Shown here: in pieces, positions 8,665 through 17,451 of the stretch | How positions within the stretch are numbered: position 1 is the first letter of the stretch | Layout: every line of letters begins with the position of its first letter | DNA from: Saccharopolyspora sp. NFXS83 | Lineage (GTDB): Bacteria > Actinomycetota > Actinomycetes > Mycobacteriales > Pseudonocardiaceae | DNA: 64,000 nucleotides | Assembly: GCF_026241095.1 (NCBI RefSeq) | Contig: NZ_JAPFGB010000003.1 | Location: forward strand, 62,001 to 126,000 | Reading direction: 5' to 3' | Program-made: the position numbers and the translations under genes | Notes under the pieces: model-generated | What the model saw: the letters and a program-made list of their open reading frames with translations, nothing else | Told to the model about the DNA's origin: nothing | The model's database searches: none

Positions 8665-10551
8665 TTGGCCACCTACGGGGTTAAGCTGCAACGCAGCAAC
8701 GATTTACGACTCGACAGCCATCCCGGCGGCTGCATCGAGGAGACCTTCGAGCAGTGGTGCTCGGAAAGAACCGCCCAAGGTTCCCCGCTCGCCGTGGACC
8801 TGTTCTCCGGAGCAGGTGGGCTGAGCCTCGGGCTGCAGGACGCCGGGTGGACCGTCGCCGCCTCGGTGGACAACAACGAGAAGGCATTGCAGACCCACCG
8901 GCACAACTTTGCAGGCCTGGCACTGGATCTCGACCTCGCCGATCCCGCCCAACGCCGCAGTCTGGTGAACCTGCTCCGACGAACCAGGATCGACCTCCTC
9001 GCCGGCGGACCTCCCTGCCAGCCCTTCAGCCGGGCGGGCCGCAGCAAGATCCGCAGCCTCGTGCTCGCAGGGCACCGGGAGGCGCACGATCACCGAAGAG
9101 AGTTGTGGCAGGCTTTTCTCGATGTCGCCCTGGCTTTGCGGCCCCGAGCCGTTCTGATGGAGAATGTTCCGGACATGGCGCTCGGCGATGACTTCTCCGT
9201 GGTGCGAACCATGGTCGATGCCCTTGAGTGCGGTGGATACCACACGCAACTCAAGCTTGCCGATGCTTGGCGGTACGGCGTGCCGCAACACCGCAAACGG
9301 CTGCTGCTCCTCGCACGTCGGGATTGCGACCACTTTTCGTGGCTTACCGAGAAAAGCAAAGACGAGCAGACGACCCTCCACGACGCGATCGGGGACCTGC
9401 CAGCTCTCGGCGGAACGACGGGTGGCAGGCAGCTTCGGTACCGGAAACCCCGGAATCTTCCCGGTTTCGGCGAACTCATGCGGGCCGACGCGCCATCCGG
9501 GGTGGTATGGGACCACATGACGAGGCCGGTGCGCGACGACGACCGCGAGATCTTCGCACTGATGGATTCCACCACGTTGTACAGCGACCTGCCCGAAAAG
9601 ATGCGCCGCTATAAGGCCGACACGTTCGACGACAAGTACAAGAAGCTCGACTGGAACTCCGTAAGTCGATCGATCACCGCGCACATCGCGAAGGACGGCT
9701 ACTGGTACATCCACCCGGAAGAACACCGCACCCTGACCGTTCGCGAGGCCGCACGCATCCAGACCTTCCCGGACTGGTTCCGGTTCGCCGGAACCCGCAG
9801 CGACGCCTTTCGCCAGATCGGCAACGCAGTTCCCCCGTTGCTCGGACGAGCAGCGGCGGCTGCACTCCTGCCGGTGTCCAAATGGAAGGAGCATGACAGC
9901 GGGGAGCAATCGCGATGGATGAGCGCGCGAAAGGCACTGACCTCCTGGGCCAGGCAACAGCGAAGCGGTCAGCACTGGTACGCCCTGCCCGGGCCCAGGG
10001 TCACCGTGGCCGTCGCCGCGGTTGCCGCGGTGCTGCTCACCCGAGCCACTGCCCCGAAGGGCATTGACAAAGCCCTAGCCGTGATTCGCGGCTGCGCACG
10101 TGTGAACAAGGCCGAGCTGGATCAGGTTCAGCAGGAACTGCGAACCAAGCCCGGGAAAGCCGCAGTGCAGCGTTTCAGACCGTTGCTCCCGAAACGGAAC
10201 CTCTGGCACGACCCGGAGCTGATGGTGGACGGCCTCGCGATGAAACCGGCTGAGGAACGGATTTTTCGCCTGTTGTGCAACGACGACGTGCTGTTGGCAA
10301 CCCAGTCCACGTTGCGGGTTGCGGCCCGGGTGGCAGGCACGGACTCGGACCGGACAAACCGGCTGAGCAACGGCCGGGTTGATCTGGCGCGGCTGGTGGG
10401 GGCGGGCCCGGAGGCACCCCTTCGAGCGGCGGCGCTCAGGTTGCTCGGCAGCACGGTTTGCAGCACGCTCACGGCGAAGTGCGCCGAATGTCCCCTCCGG
10501 CAGCATTGTCCGGGCAGCTCGCAGGGGGGAACGACCGGTCGGCAGCGCTAG
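8665..10551 (+). CDS. DNA (cytosine-5) methyltransferase with C-terminal HhH-GPD/Fe-S-like domain, copy 2
   Basis: 628 aa from TTG 8665, chosen because GGAAGG lies 8 bases upstream and the first residues (ATYGVKLQRS) align with copy 1. All methyltransferase motifs are present (DLFSGAGGLSLG, GGPPCQPFSRAGR, ENVPDM, QHRKRLLLLARR, AARIQTFPDWF, QIGNAVPPLLG). The C-terminal glycosylase-like region is more worn than in copy 1, but it keeps the four cysteines at 599, 606, 609 and 615 with identical C-X6-C-X2-C-X5-C spacing. The catalytic Asp is again replaced (TQSTLRVAARV). The two copies are close paralogues over the catalytic part and diverge in the middle and tail. They may recognise different sites or act as a heterodimer; neither can be decided from sequence. 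Confidence 0.85.
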   Translation: MATYGVKLQRSNDLRLDSHPGGCIEETFEQWCSERTAQGSPLAVDLFSGAGGLSLGLQDAGWTVAASVDNNEKALQTHRHNFAGLALDLDLADPAQRRSLVNLLRRTRIDLLAGGPPCQPFSRAGRSKIRSLVLAGHREAHDHRRELWQAFLDVALALRPRAVLMENVPDMALGDDFSVVRTMVDALECGGYHTQLKLADAWRYGVPQHRKRLLLLARRDCDHFSWLTEKSKDEQTTLHDAIGDLPALGGTTGGRQLRYRKPRNLPGFGELMRADAPSGVVWDHMTRPVRDDDREIFALMDSTTLYSDLPEKMRRYKADTFDDKYKKLDWNSVSRSITAHIAKDGYWYIHPEEHRTLTVREAARIQTFPDWFRFAGTRSDAFRQIGNAVPPLLGRAAAAALLPVSKWKEHDSGEQSRWMSARKALTSWARQQRSGQHWYALPGPRVTVAVAAVAAVLLTRATAPKGIDKALAVIRGCARVNKAELDQVQQELRTKPGKAAVQRFRPLLPKRNLWHDPELMVDGLAMKPAEERIFRLLCNDDVLLATQSTLRVAARVAGTDSDRTNRLSNGRVDLARLVGAGPEAPLRAAALRLLGSTVCSTLTAKCAECPLRQHCPGSSQGGTTGRQR

Positions 10552-10756
10552 CGGCCAGATCTCGGCTCTGAAGACACCCAGCACACCGCGGTGCGGTTGG
10601 CGGTCGGCGCCACGTCGAAGCGCGACCGTACCCATCGGCGGACGTTCTCGACGAAGAAGCGCTCATGTTCGGCGAACCAGTCATGATTGAACGAGGACGA
10701 GGACTCCTGGATGAGCGCCATCTCGTCCTTGCCGTCCGTTCAGTAGGCGCCGAAGA
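10552..10756. other. Intergenic region, no confident gene
   Basis: This gap separates the defence operon from the convergent IclR gene. A 57-codon minus-strand reading frame (10721 to 10548, beginning MALIQESSSSFNHDWFAEHE) overlaps the end of the methyltransferase gene. It has a coding-like look but no recognisable family, so I do not call it. Confidence 0.4.
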
Positions 10757-11467
10757 TCATTGTCGGCGGTACGTCGGCGGCCTCCGGATGCTCGACTCTG
10801 ACCCGCCGTCCACCGTCGTGGTCGACGGTCTCGGTGTGACCAGCTTGCCCGCGACCGGCTCCGCGGCTTGGGCCACGAGGTGGCCGAACGCCTCGCCTGG
10901 AGAGGGGACTCGGGGGAGCGGCGCGGCGACGCAGACGGCGGCGACGATCTCGCCGTGAGCGCGCACCGGCGCGCTCACAGACCCCAGTCCAGGTGTCCGT
11001 TGCGAGACACTTTCGAACCACCGGCGGTTCGACTCGGACGAATCGTCCGCCGAGAGAGCGGCCGCGGCAGAACCTCCCTCGGACTGCGGCAATGCCGAGC
11101 CGGCGGGCAAGAAGACCCGGAGTTCGGACTCGGATTCGGCGCCGACCAGGCACAGGCGTTGATCCCCGCGCCGGACCCACAGCTGCGCCGATTCCCCCGT
11201 CTCCTGGACCAGCCACTCCAGCACCGGGGTGGCGGCGTCGGCGAGTTGCGAGGAGGCGAACCGCTGTCCGAGGTGATGACGGCCCTCTGCGTCACGCCGC
11301 AGCAGATTGTGGGCGACCATGCCGGCGGCGAGGCGCTGCGCCGTGGGCGCCGACAGGCCCAGGTGGCGCGCGAGCTCGCTCGACCCCATCGGCCGCCGCT
11401 CGACGGCGTCGAGAATGGCGACAACGCGATCGAGCACACCAACGCCGGTCTGGTTCTGCACGCGCAC
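10757..11467 (-). CDS. IclR-family transcriptional regulator
   Basis: 236 aa from GTG 11467 (GTG 11461 is an alternative). The N-terminal winged helix is clear (GVLDRVVAILDAVERRPMGS, then ELARHLGLSAPTAQRLAAGM), followed by the IclR effector domain (VLEWLVQETGESAQLWVRRG, then VSAPVRAHGEIVAAVCVAAP). IclR proteins bind small carbon-source metabolites and repress or activate nearby catabolic genes. No obvious target gene sits directly beside it. The sugar-acid operon 2.2 kb away has its own GntR regulator, so its target is unknown. In-frame sequence upstream of the chosen start has no IclR-like features and is left out. Confidence 0.75.
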   Translation of the reverse strand: MRVQNQTGVGVLDRVVAILDAVERRPMGSSELARHLGLSAPTAQRLAAGMVAHNLLRRDAEGRHHLGQRFASSQLADAATPVLEWLVQETGESAQLWVRRGDQRLCLVGAESESELRVFLPAGSALPQSEGGSAAAALSADDSSESNRRWFESVSQRTPGLGSVSAPVRAHGEIVAAVCVAAPLPRVPSPGEAFGHLVAQAAEPVAGKLVTPRPSTTTVDGGSESSIRRPPTYRRQ

Positions 11468-12364
11468 ATTCTGCCCCAGCCGACAGTGCACGGTCGCCCG
11501 GTGGGGACAGGTCGAGGATGTCGACGCCTGTTGAGCCTTGGGCTGGCGAGGATGCTGCCGACGAATGATCCCTTGGCGCAGAGCCGGACGTCGCCGGGGT
11601 GTCCCCAGGTCTCCGATGCCGGCCGCGCGCCGCTGGTGCTCGTCGGGGATGCGGCTCGTCGCCCCAGCGCATCGGCGTCGAGCAGGCAGTTCTCCTTCCA
11701 AGGCTTGGAAACGACCTCGGAGGCGGTGGGCGCGATCGCGCTCAGCCGGCCGTACTTGTCACCGTCGCGCTTGCTGCACAGGGCCAAGTTCCACTCCGGA
11801 CCACTGGGCGGCGGTCGGCTGAACACTTGGTTGGTGGTGTTGGCGGACGTGGTGGGCGAGTGCGTGAGCCGATGCCGAGTTATCGGCAGAGATCGCCCGC
11901 TGGTGCAGACTCCGGTGTTGAGCATCGAGTCGGTAAGCCTCACGCAGCGGGTCGTCCTGAGCGGGGCACTGCCGGGCCGTGGGCGTGCTGCTGGCGTATT
12001 GAACAGGCATGTTTGTTCGTATTCGTGCTCGGTGCTGGCACCTCGCAGGTGGCTGTTGCCGGTTCGACCTGAGCCTGTTCGGTGTCTGCTTGCCCGGCTT
12101 CCTCGGAGCCGGGCTCTACGGCCGTGGCGGTCCTGGGGTGCGTGGTGGCGCTTGAGGGCCTGGTTGAGCAGTTCGACTGACAGCAGCAGTGCCAGAGTCG
12201 TATGAGGCCGGCTGCGGGGCGGGGGTTCGTTTCAGGCGCGGTGATCGGGCTTCTGGGGCCCCGCCGTCGTTGCGGCGGCTTTTGTGGTGGGTGGTCGAGC
12301 GAGTTCCGGGTGGGCGCGGCGCCCAAGGCTCGTTCGCGCGGCGACGACGTGCTGACGAAACTCG
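11468..12364. other. No recognisable gene (897 bp)
   Basis: Several frames on both strands are open here, as expected for GC-rich DNA, but none shows a domain, a plausible ribosome site and coding-like codon use together. It may hold decayed genes. Confidence 0.4.
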
Positions 12365-12895
12365 TCACCGGGTGACCAGGTCGTACTGGAACCAGTGCTC
12401 GTCGCGGAAGTCGCCCGGGGCGACGTGCAGGGCCGCCGGGAAGCGTCCGACCTCGGTCCAGCCTTGCCTCCGGTAGCAGTCCGGGAGGTGGGTTCCGCCG
12501 CGGGTGGCGAGCAGGAGTTGGCGGAGGCCGAGCTGCCGGGCGTGTTCGACCGCACGAGCGAGCAAGCGGCCGCCCGTTCCGGTTCGCTGCCGTTCGGGGC
12601 GCACCATCAGCTTCCGCACTTCGGCCCGGTGCCGGTGGACGGGTCCTTTCTGCCGGCGCAGCAGGACCATTCCCAGCAGCGCGTTGCCTTCGCGTTCGGT
12701 GAGCAGGTGTTCGTGACCCGATTCGACCTCGTGGAGCGCGTGTGCCGCCGCTTCCGCGATGAGTTCCGCGGGCGTGTCCACGGGGAAACCCACGGCTCCG
12801 CCGGAGCGTGTCACGGTCTGCCAGAGGTCGGTGACCTCGCTTGTCGTCACCGTTCGCGGTGGGAGTTCGGCGTGCTCGCTGCTTGACCTCGCCAT
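12365..12895 (-). CDS. GNAT-family N-acetyltransferase
   Basis: 176 aa. The GNAT core is visible: LLGMVLLRRQ (strand 4), VRKLMVRPERQRTGTGGRLL (acetyl-CoA pyrophosphate loop of the R-x-x-G-x-G/A type), and an AVEHARQLGLRQLLLATRGG helix-strand pair followed by CYRRQGW. It transfers an acetyl group from acetyl-CoA to an unknown amine. It is divergent from the GntR gene across a 55-bp gap holding a palindrome, so the two may share a control region. Confidence 0.75.
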   Translation of the reverse strand: MARSSSEHAELPPRTVTTSEVTDLWQTVTRSGGAVGFPVDTPAELIAEAAAHALHEVESGHEHLLTEREGNALLGMVLLRRQKGPVHRHRAEVRKLMVRPERQRTGTGGRLLARAVEHARQLGLRQLLLATRGGTHLPDCYRRQGWTEVGRFPAALHVAPGDFRDEHWFQYDLVTR

Positions 12896-12913
12896 GTCAC
12901 CAACCTACAGTCC

Positions 12914-12930
12914 TCATATCTCATATATGA
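12914..12930. promoter_or_regulatory. Possible GntR operator, palindromic TCATATATGA
   Basis: A perfect 10-bp palindrome (12921-12930) is preceded directly by TCATAT (12914-12919). This AT-rich patch is unusual in the surrounding GC-rich DNA and lies between the divergent GNAT and GntR genes, 20 bases before the GntR start. Autoregulation by the GntR protein is inferred. Confidence 0.35.
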
Positions 12931-12950
12931 AGCACGAGGGAGTGGGATCG

Positions 12951-13688
12951 ATGGCCGAGAGCTCACCGGACGCGATGGAGGCCTTCCGGCTGTCGCTCGC
13001 CGATGCGGAGGTGGACCCATTGGCGAACCGGACCGATCGGGCACTGTCGACCATCAAGCGGGGCATTCTCACCGATCGGCTGCGGCCAGGACAGCAGCTG
13101 GTGGAATCCGACATCGCCGAAGTGCTCGGCATGTCGAAGACCCCGGTGCGCGAGGCGTTGAAGACGCTCGTGGGCTCCGGCCTGGTCACGTTCAGTCGCT
13201 TCAAGGGAGCGATCGTCCGCGAGCTCGACGCGGACGAGGCCTCGGCCATCTACGACCTGCGGCTGCTGCTCGAGCCGGAAGCCGCGCGGCGTGCCGTGGC
13301 GATCGGGTTCGACACGGCCCCGGCCGCCGCGGCGCTGGAGCGCGCCGCGGCGGCGGGCGAATCCGGTGACACCGCAGGCATGAGCCTGGCGAACCGGGAG
13401 TTCCACCGCGGCCTCTACCTCGGCTGCGGAAACCCGCTGCTGGTGGACACGCTCGACGGGCTCAAGGACCAGACCGCGCTCATCAGCGTCGCGGGCTGGC
13501 GCTCCGCGGGCGGCTGGCGGGCGGAGGCCGACGAGCACCGCGGCATCCTCGACGCGGCGGAACGCGGCGACGCCGACGCGGTCGCCGCCGCCACGCACGC
13601 CCACATCGCCGGTTTCGTCGAGCGCGTCATGCCGCACCTGGCCAACGGCACCGATGCCGCGGAGGAAGGCGACACCGCCACCGGCTGA
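12951..13688 (+). CDS. GntR/FCD-family transcriptional regulator
   Basis: 245 aa. I chose ATG 12951 because GAGGGAG lies about 9 bases upstream; ATG 12927 is in frame but sits in the palindrome. The N-terminal winged helix (LSTIKRGILTDRLRPGQQL, then VLGMSKTPVREALKTLVGSG) is followed by an FCD ligand-binding domain with metal-type residues (YDLRLLLEPEAARRA, FHRGLYLGCGN, ADEHRGILDAAERGD). FCD regulators sense organic and sugar acids. It stands at the head of the sugar-acid operon and probably controls it. Confidence 0.85.
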   Translation: MAESSPDAMEAFRLSLADAEVDPLANRTDRALSTIKRGILTDRLRPGQQLVESDIAEVLGMSKTPVREALKTLVGSGLVTFSRFKGAIVRELDADEASAIYDLRLLLEPEAARRAVAIGFDTAPAAAALERAAAAGESGDTAGMSLANREFHRGLYLGCGNPLLVDTLDGLKDQTALISVAGWRSAGGWRAEADEHRGILDAAERGDADAVAAATHAHIAGFVERVMPHLANGTDAAEEGDTATG

Positions 13689-13778
13689 CGGCCCATCCCG
13701 TACCTCGATCCCACCGCGCTCCGGAATCGGCGCGCGGGCGATCAACGCTGCCCTTTTCCGACTCGATTGAGGAGAAGA

Positions 13779-14684
13779 ATGAAATTCGACGAGGTTTGGC
13801 GCAGACTCGCCGACGTCATCGCGATCACCCCGACACCGTTCACCGCGGACGACACCGTCGACGTGCCCACCACCGAACGCGTGGTGGCGAGATTGCTCGA
13901 CGGCGGCGTGCGCGTGCTCACCGTCAACGGCAACACCGGCGAGTTCTACACGCTCTCCGCTGCCGAGGCGCGTGGCCTGGTCGACCTCACCGCCGCGGCG
14001 GCCGGCCCGGAGACGTTGCTGATCGTCGGGGTCGGGTTCGACGCGGCCACCGCGATCGAATCCGCCCGTTACGCCCAGGATCGCGGCGCCGCCGGCGTGA
14101 TGGTGCACCAGCCCGTGCACCCGTACGTCTCCCGGCAGGGCTGGGTTGACTACCACCGCACGATCGCCTCGGCGGTGCCCGACCTCGCGGTGCTGCCGTA
14201 CGTGCGCACGCCGCGAATTGAGGCGGCGGACTTCATGGCGTTGGCCGACGCCTGCCCGAACGTGCTCGCCGTCAAGTACGCCGTGCCCGACCCGGCCCGG
14301 TTCGCCTCGGTGGCGCGCGTGGCCGGTACGGACCGGTTCACCTGGATCGCCGGTCTCGCCGAGCTGTCCGCTCCCGGCTACGCGGCGGTGGGCGCGACCG
14401 GCTTCACCTCCGGGCTGGCGAGCGTCGCACCGGAGCTGTCGTTGAGGATGTACGACGCGCTCTCCGCCGGAGATTTCCCCGCCGCGATGCGGGTGTGGGA
14501 CCTGGTCCGCGAGTTCGAGGAGCTGCGCCTCGCCGACTCCAGCGCCGAGAACGTGAGCGTGATCAAGGAGGCGCTGCACCAGATCGGCTTCGGCCGACCC
14601 GATGTGCGACCACCTGCCTCGCTGCTCGATTCCGCGACGCGGGGACGGGTTTCGAAGATCCTCGCCACCTGGGGTGTCCGGTGA
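13779..14684 (+). CDS. DHDPS-family aldolase/dehydratase, probably 5-dehydro-4-deoxyglucarate dehydratase type
   Basis: 301 aa from ATG 13779 with GAGGAG 6-8 bases upstream. TIM-barrel DHDPS family: TPTPFTADDTVDVP near the start, VNGNTGEFYTLSAAEA (pyruvate-binding loop), the active-site Tyr strand VLPYVRTP, and the Schiff-base lysine in VLAVKYAVPD. The neighbours (ketoglutarate-semialdehyde-type dehydrogenase and sugar-acid dehydratase) point to dehydration and decarboxylation of 5-dehydro-4-deoxyglucarate to 2-oxoglutarate semialdehyde. A 2-keto-3-deoxy acid aldolase is the alternative. The stop overlaps the next start (GTGA). Confidence 0.75.
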   Translation: MKFDEVWRRLADVIAITPTPFTADDTVDVPTTERVVARLLDGGVRVLTVNGNTGEFYTLSAAEARGLVDLTAAAAGPETLLIVGVGFDAATAIESARYAQDRGAAGVMVHQPVHPYVSRQGWVDYHRTIASAVPDLAVLPYVRTPRIEAADFMALADACPNVLAVKYAVPDPARFASVARVAGTDRFTWIAGLAELSAPGYAAVGATGFTSGLASVAPELSLRMYDALSAGDFPAAMRVWDLVREFEELRLADSSAENVSVIKEALHQIGFGRPDVRPPASLLDSATRGRVSKILATWGVR

Positions 14685-16204
14685 CGGCCGGGGCGCGGCC
14701 GGTCCGCAGCGTCGACCCGCGCACCGGGGACTCCAACGCCACTGACCTGCTCCCGACCGGCGCGGCGGAGGTCGCCGAGCGCTGCGCCCGCGCCGGTGCG
14801 GCGAGCGCCGAGCTGGAGCGGATCGGCCCCGCCGGGCGCGCCGCACTGCTGCGCGCGATGGCGGACGGGCTGGAGCTCGCGCGGGACGAGGTCGTCACCA
14901 CCGCCGACCGGGAGACCGCGCTCGGCCGGGCGAGGCTGGACGGCGAGCTGATCCGGACCGCCTACCAGCTGCGGTTTTTCGCCGAGGTCGTCGAGGACGG
15001 CGCTTACCTGGAAGCGGCCATCGATCACCCCGGTGACACGCCGATGGGGCCGCGACCGGACCTGCGCCGGATGCTGGTGCCGACAGGCCCGGTGGCGGTG
15101 TTCGGCGCGAGCAACTTCCCCCTCGCGTTCTCCGTGCCCGGCGGGGCCACTGCCGCAGCGCTGGCGGCGGGGTGCGCCGTCGTCGTCAAGGCGCACGGAA
15201 GCCACCCGCTGACTTCGGCGCTGTGCGGGAGGATTCTCGCCGATGCCGCGACTCGTGCGGGCGCTCCGGAGGGGACGATCTCCGTGGTGTTCGGCCGGGA
15301 GGCCGGGACGGCGCTGGTGTCCGACCCCGCGATCACCGCGGTGTCGTTCACCGGCGGGCACTCCGGGGCCTCGGCGCTGCGCGCCTTGATCGCGCGGCGG
15401 CCGGATCCGATCCCGTTCTACGGCGAGCTGGGCAGCGTGAACCCTTTGGTGGTGACCGCGGCCGGTGCGGCCGAGCGGGCCGCCGAAATCGGTCGCGACC
15501 TGGTCGGTTCGTTCACCTTGGGCGGCGGGCAGTTCTGCACCAAGCCGGGGCTCGTCCTGGTCCCGGCCGGGCCGGACGGAGACCGGCTCGTCGACGCCGC
15601 TGGAGAAGCTCTTGCGGCGGTTCCGGCCCCGGCGCTGCTCAACGCGGGCATCGCCGAATCCTTCGCCTCGGGAGTCAAAGCGCTCGAAGGACGCCGGTTG
15701 ATCACTTCGGGTGCCGAGCCCGCCCGAGGTTTCGAGGTCCGGCCGACTGCGGTGCTGGTGGACGCCGACGAGCTCGACGCGGCGCTGCTGGAGGAACTGT
15801 TCGGCCCGGTCGCGGTCCTCGTGCGCTACGCGCCGGAGCAGCTGGCGGGCGTGCTCGACCGGCTTCCCGGATCGCTGGTCGCGACCGTGCACGGCGGTGC
15901 CGGAGCCGATCCGGAACGCGACCGCGCGGTCGAAGTGCTGCGGGGCAGGGCAGGACGCCTGCTCTTCAACGGCTACCCGACCGGCGTCGCCGTCTCGTGG
16001 GCCCAGCACCACGGCGGGCCGTGGCCCGCGACCGACACCCAGCACACCTCCGTGGGCGCCACCGCGATCCGCCGGTTCCTGCGGCCGGTCGCCTGGCAGA
16101 ACGCCCCGCAGGCATCGCTGCCACCCGAACTGCGCGACGGGCCTTCGCCCGTTCCCCGCCGGGTCGACGGGACCGCGGTCCCGCCCGCCCGGGCCACAGC
16201 CTGA
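14681..16204 (+). CDS. Aldehyde dehydrogenase, 2-oxoglutarate semialdehyde type
   Basis: 507 aa from GTG 14681, overlapping the previous stop by 4 bp. Aldehyde dehydrogenase superfamily: VAVFGASNFPLAFSVPGGAT (cofactor strand), VVVKAHGSHP, a glutamate in PFYGELGSVNP and the catalytic cysteine in GGGQFCTKPGLVL. The YGELGSVNP and GGGQFCTKPG forms are typical of NADP-type 2-oxoglutarate semialdehyde dehydrogenases in sugar-acid degradation. It would finish the pathway by making 2-oxoglutarate. Confidence 0.8.
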   Translation: MTAGARPVRSVDPRTGDSNATDLLPTGAAEVAERCARAGAASAELERIGPAGRAALLRAMADGLELARDEVVTTADRETALGRARLDGELIRTAYQLRFFAEVVEDGAYLEAAIDHPGDTPMGPRPDLRRMLVPTGPVAVFGASNFPLAFSVPGGATAAALAAGCAVVVKAHGSHPLTSALCGRILADAATRAGAPEGTISVVFGREAGTALVSDPAITAVSFTGGHSGASALRALIARRPDPIPFYGELGSVNPLVVTAAGAAERAAEIGRDLVGSFTLGGGQFCTKPGLVLVPAGPDGDRLVDAAGEALAAVPAPALLNAGIAESFASGVKALEGRRLITSGAEPARGFEVRPTAVLVDADELDAALLEELFGPVAVLVRYAPEQLAGVLDRLPGSLVATVHGGAGADPERDRAVEVLRGRAGRLLFNGYPTGVAVSWAQHHGGPWPATDTQHTSVGATAIRRFLRPVAWQNAPQASLPPELRDGPSPVPRRVDGTAVPPARATA

Positions 16205-16218
16205 AGAGGAGAACCACC

Positions 16219-17403
16219 ATGAGCACGCTGATCGACAAGGTCGAGGTCGTCCAGTTCGACGTCGATTCCCCCGAGTACGTCCGCACTTTCGACGTCGACG
16301 CCCGCGCCGGTTCCTGGTACCACCAGGCCGGCGTGACCGGGAAACGCGGCGTCCTGCTGGTCCGGGTGCACACCACCGACGGACACGTCGGCGAGTACGC
16401 GAACCACGCCGTGACCGGGGCCGCCCAGCAGGCCGCCGACGTCGCCCGCGCCGCGATCGGCCGTCCCTGGCACGCCCGCGAGCGGATCCTGCGGGCGGGC
16501 CGCAGGCTCTCCCGTCCCGCGCACTCGTACGGGTTCTGCTTCCTGGACAACGCGCTGTGGGACTTGGCGGGCAAGGTCTACGGCGCCTCGCTGACCGAAC
16601 TGCTCGGCGGCGGCCGGGAGCGAGTCCGGGCCTACGCCTCCAGCGTCAACGGCGACCGCGCGGGCAGTCTCAGCGACAAGGAGTCGGTGGTCGCCTTCTT
16701 CGCCGAACTGCGAGAGCTCGGCTGGACCGGGTTCAAAATGCACAGCTGGCACGAGGGCGACAAGTGGGAGGAGGCCGAGAACGTCGCGCACATGCGCGAG
16801 CACCTCGGCGAGCGGACCGAGCTGATGCTCGACCCGGCGTGCGTCTTCGACTCCCTGTCCGATGCCGTCTTCGTCGGAAAAGCCTGCCAGGAAGCCGGAT
16901 TCCGCTGGTACGAGGACCCGCTGCGACCGCTGGGCGTCAGCGCGTACGCGCACCGCCAGCTCCGTGAAGCACTCGACATCCCGATCCTGCAGACCGAGCA
17001 CGTCGCCGGCCCCGAGGCGAAGGCCGACTTCCTGCTCGCGGGCGGCACCGACCTGCTCCGCGTCGACGCGCACTTCGACCTCGGCATCACCGGCTGCGTG
17101 AAGACCATCAAGTTCGCCGAATCCCTCGGCGTCAACGTGGAAGTGCACGGTCCGAGCCCCATCCACCGCCACCTGGTCGCTTCGATGCAGGCCACCTCGA
17201 TGTACGAGGTCGCCAACGTCTCACCGCTGCTGGACGACCCCTCGCCGAAGATCTACACCTGTGACTACAGCGACGCCTATTCCTCGATCGGAGCGGACGG
17301 CACGTTGCCCGTCCCCACCGGCCCCGGCATCGGCGTCAGCTACGACGAGGAGCTGATCGCGAAGCGGACCACCGCCGCCGTCACCGTCACCGCGGCCGAC
17401 TGA
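16219..17403 (+). CDS. Enolase-superfamily sugar-acid dehydratase (mandelate racemase group)
   Basis: 394 aa from ATG 16219 (AGGAG 8 bases upstream). Barrel residues can be assigned: K173-M-H175 on strand 2, metal ligands D205 (LDPACVF), E232 (YEDPL) and E260 (QTEH), D283 (DAHFDLG) and H310 (EVHGPSP). This is the acid-sugar dehydratase set. The K-x-H motif differs from the K-x-K of classical glucarate dehydratase, so the exact substrate is open. It would feed the DHDPS-family enzyme upstream. Confidence 0.75.
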   Translation: MSTLIDKVEVVQFDVDSPEYVRTFDVDARAGSWYHQAGVTGKRGVLLVRVHTTDGHVGEYANHAVTGAAQQAADVARAAIGRPWHARERILRAGRRLSRPAHSYGFCFLDNALWDLAGKVYGASLTELLGGGRERVRAYASSVNGDRAGSLSDKESVVAFFAELRELGWTGFKMHSWHEGDKWEEAENVAHMREHLGERTELMLDPACVFDSLSDAVFVGKACQEAGFRWYEDPLRPLGVSAYAHRQLREALDIPILQTEHVAGPEAKADFLLAGGTDLLRVDAHFDLGITGCVKTIKFAESLGVNVEVHGPSPIHRHLVASMQATSMYEVANVSPLLDDPSPKIYTCDYSDAYSSIGADGTLPVPTGPGIGVSYDEELIAKRTTAAVTVTAAD

Positions 17404-17451
17404 GCCACCACCGCGCCCATTTCCCGTTTCCGCACGAAGGCAGGTGCAACG

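Noticed and set aside
10868-12205. 445-codon plus-strand open frame
   Set aside because: It is antisense to the IclR gene over its first half, has no domain, and its composition is that of a shadow frame.
12963-14846. 627-codon minus-strand open frame
   Set aside because: It is the antiframe of the GntR and DHDPS-family genes, which have clear domains and ribosome sites.
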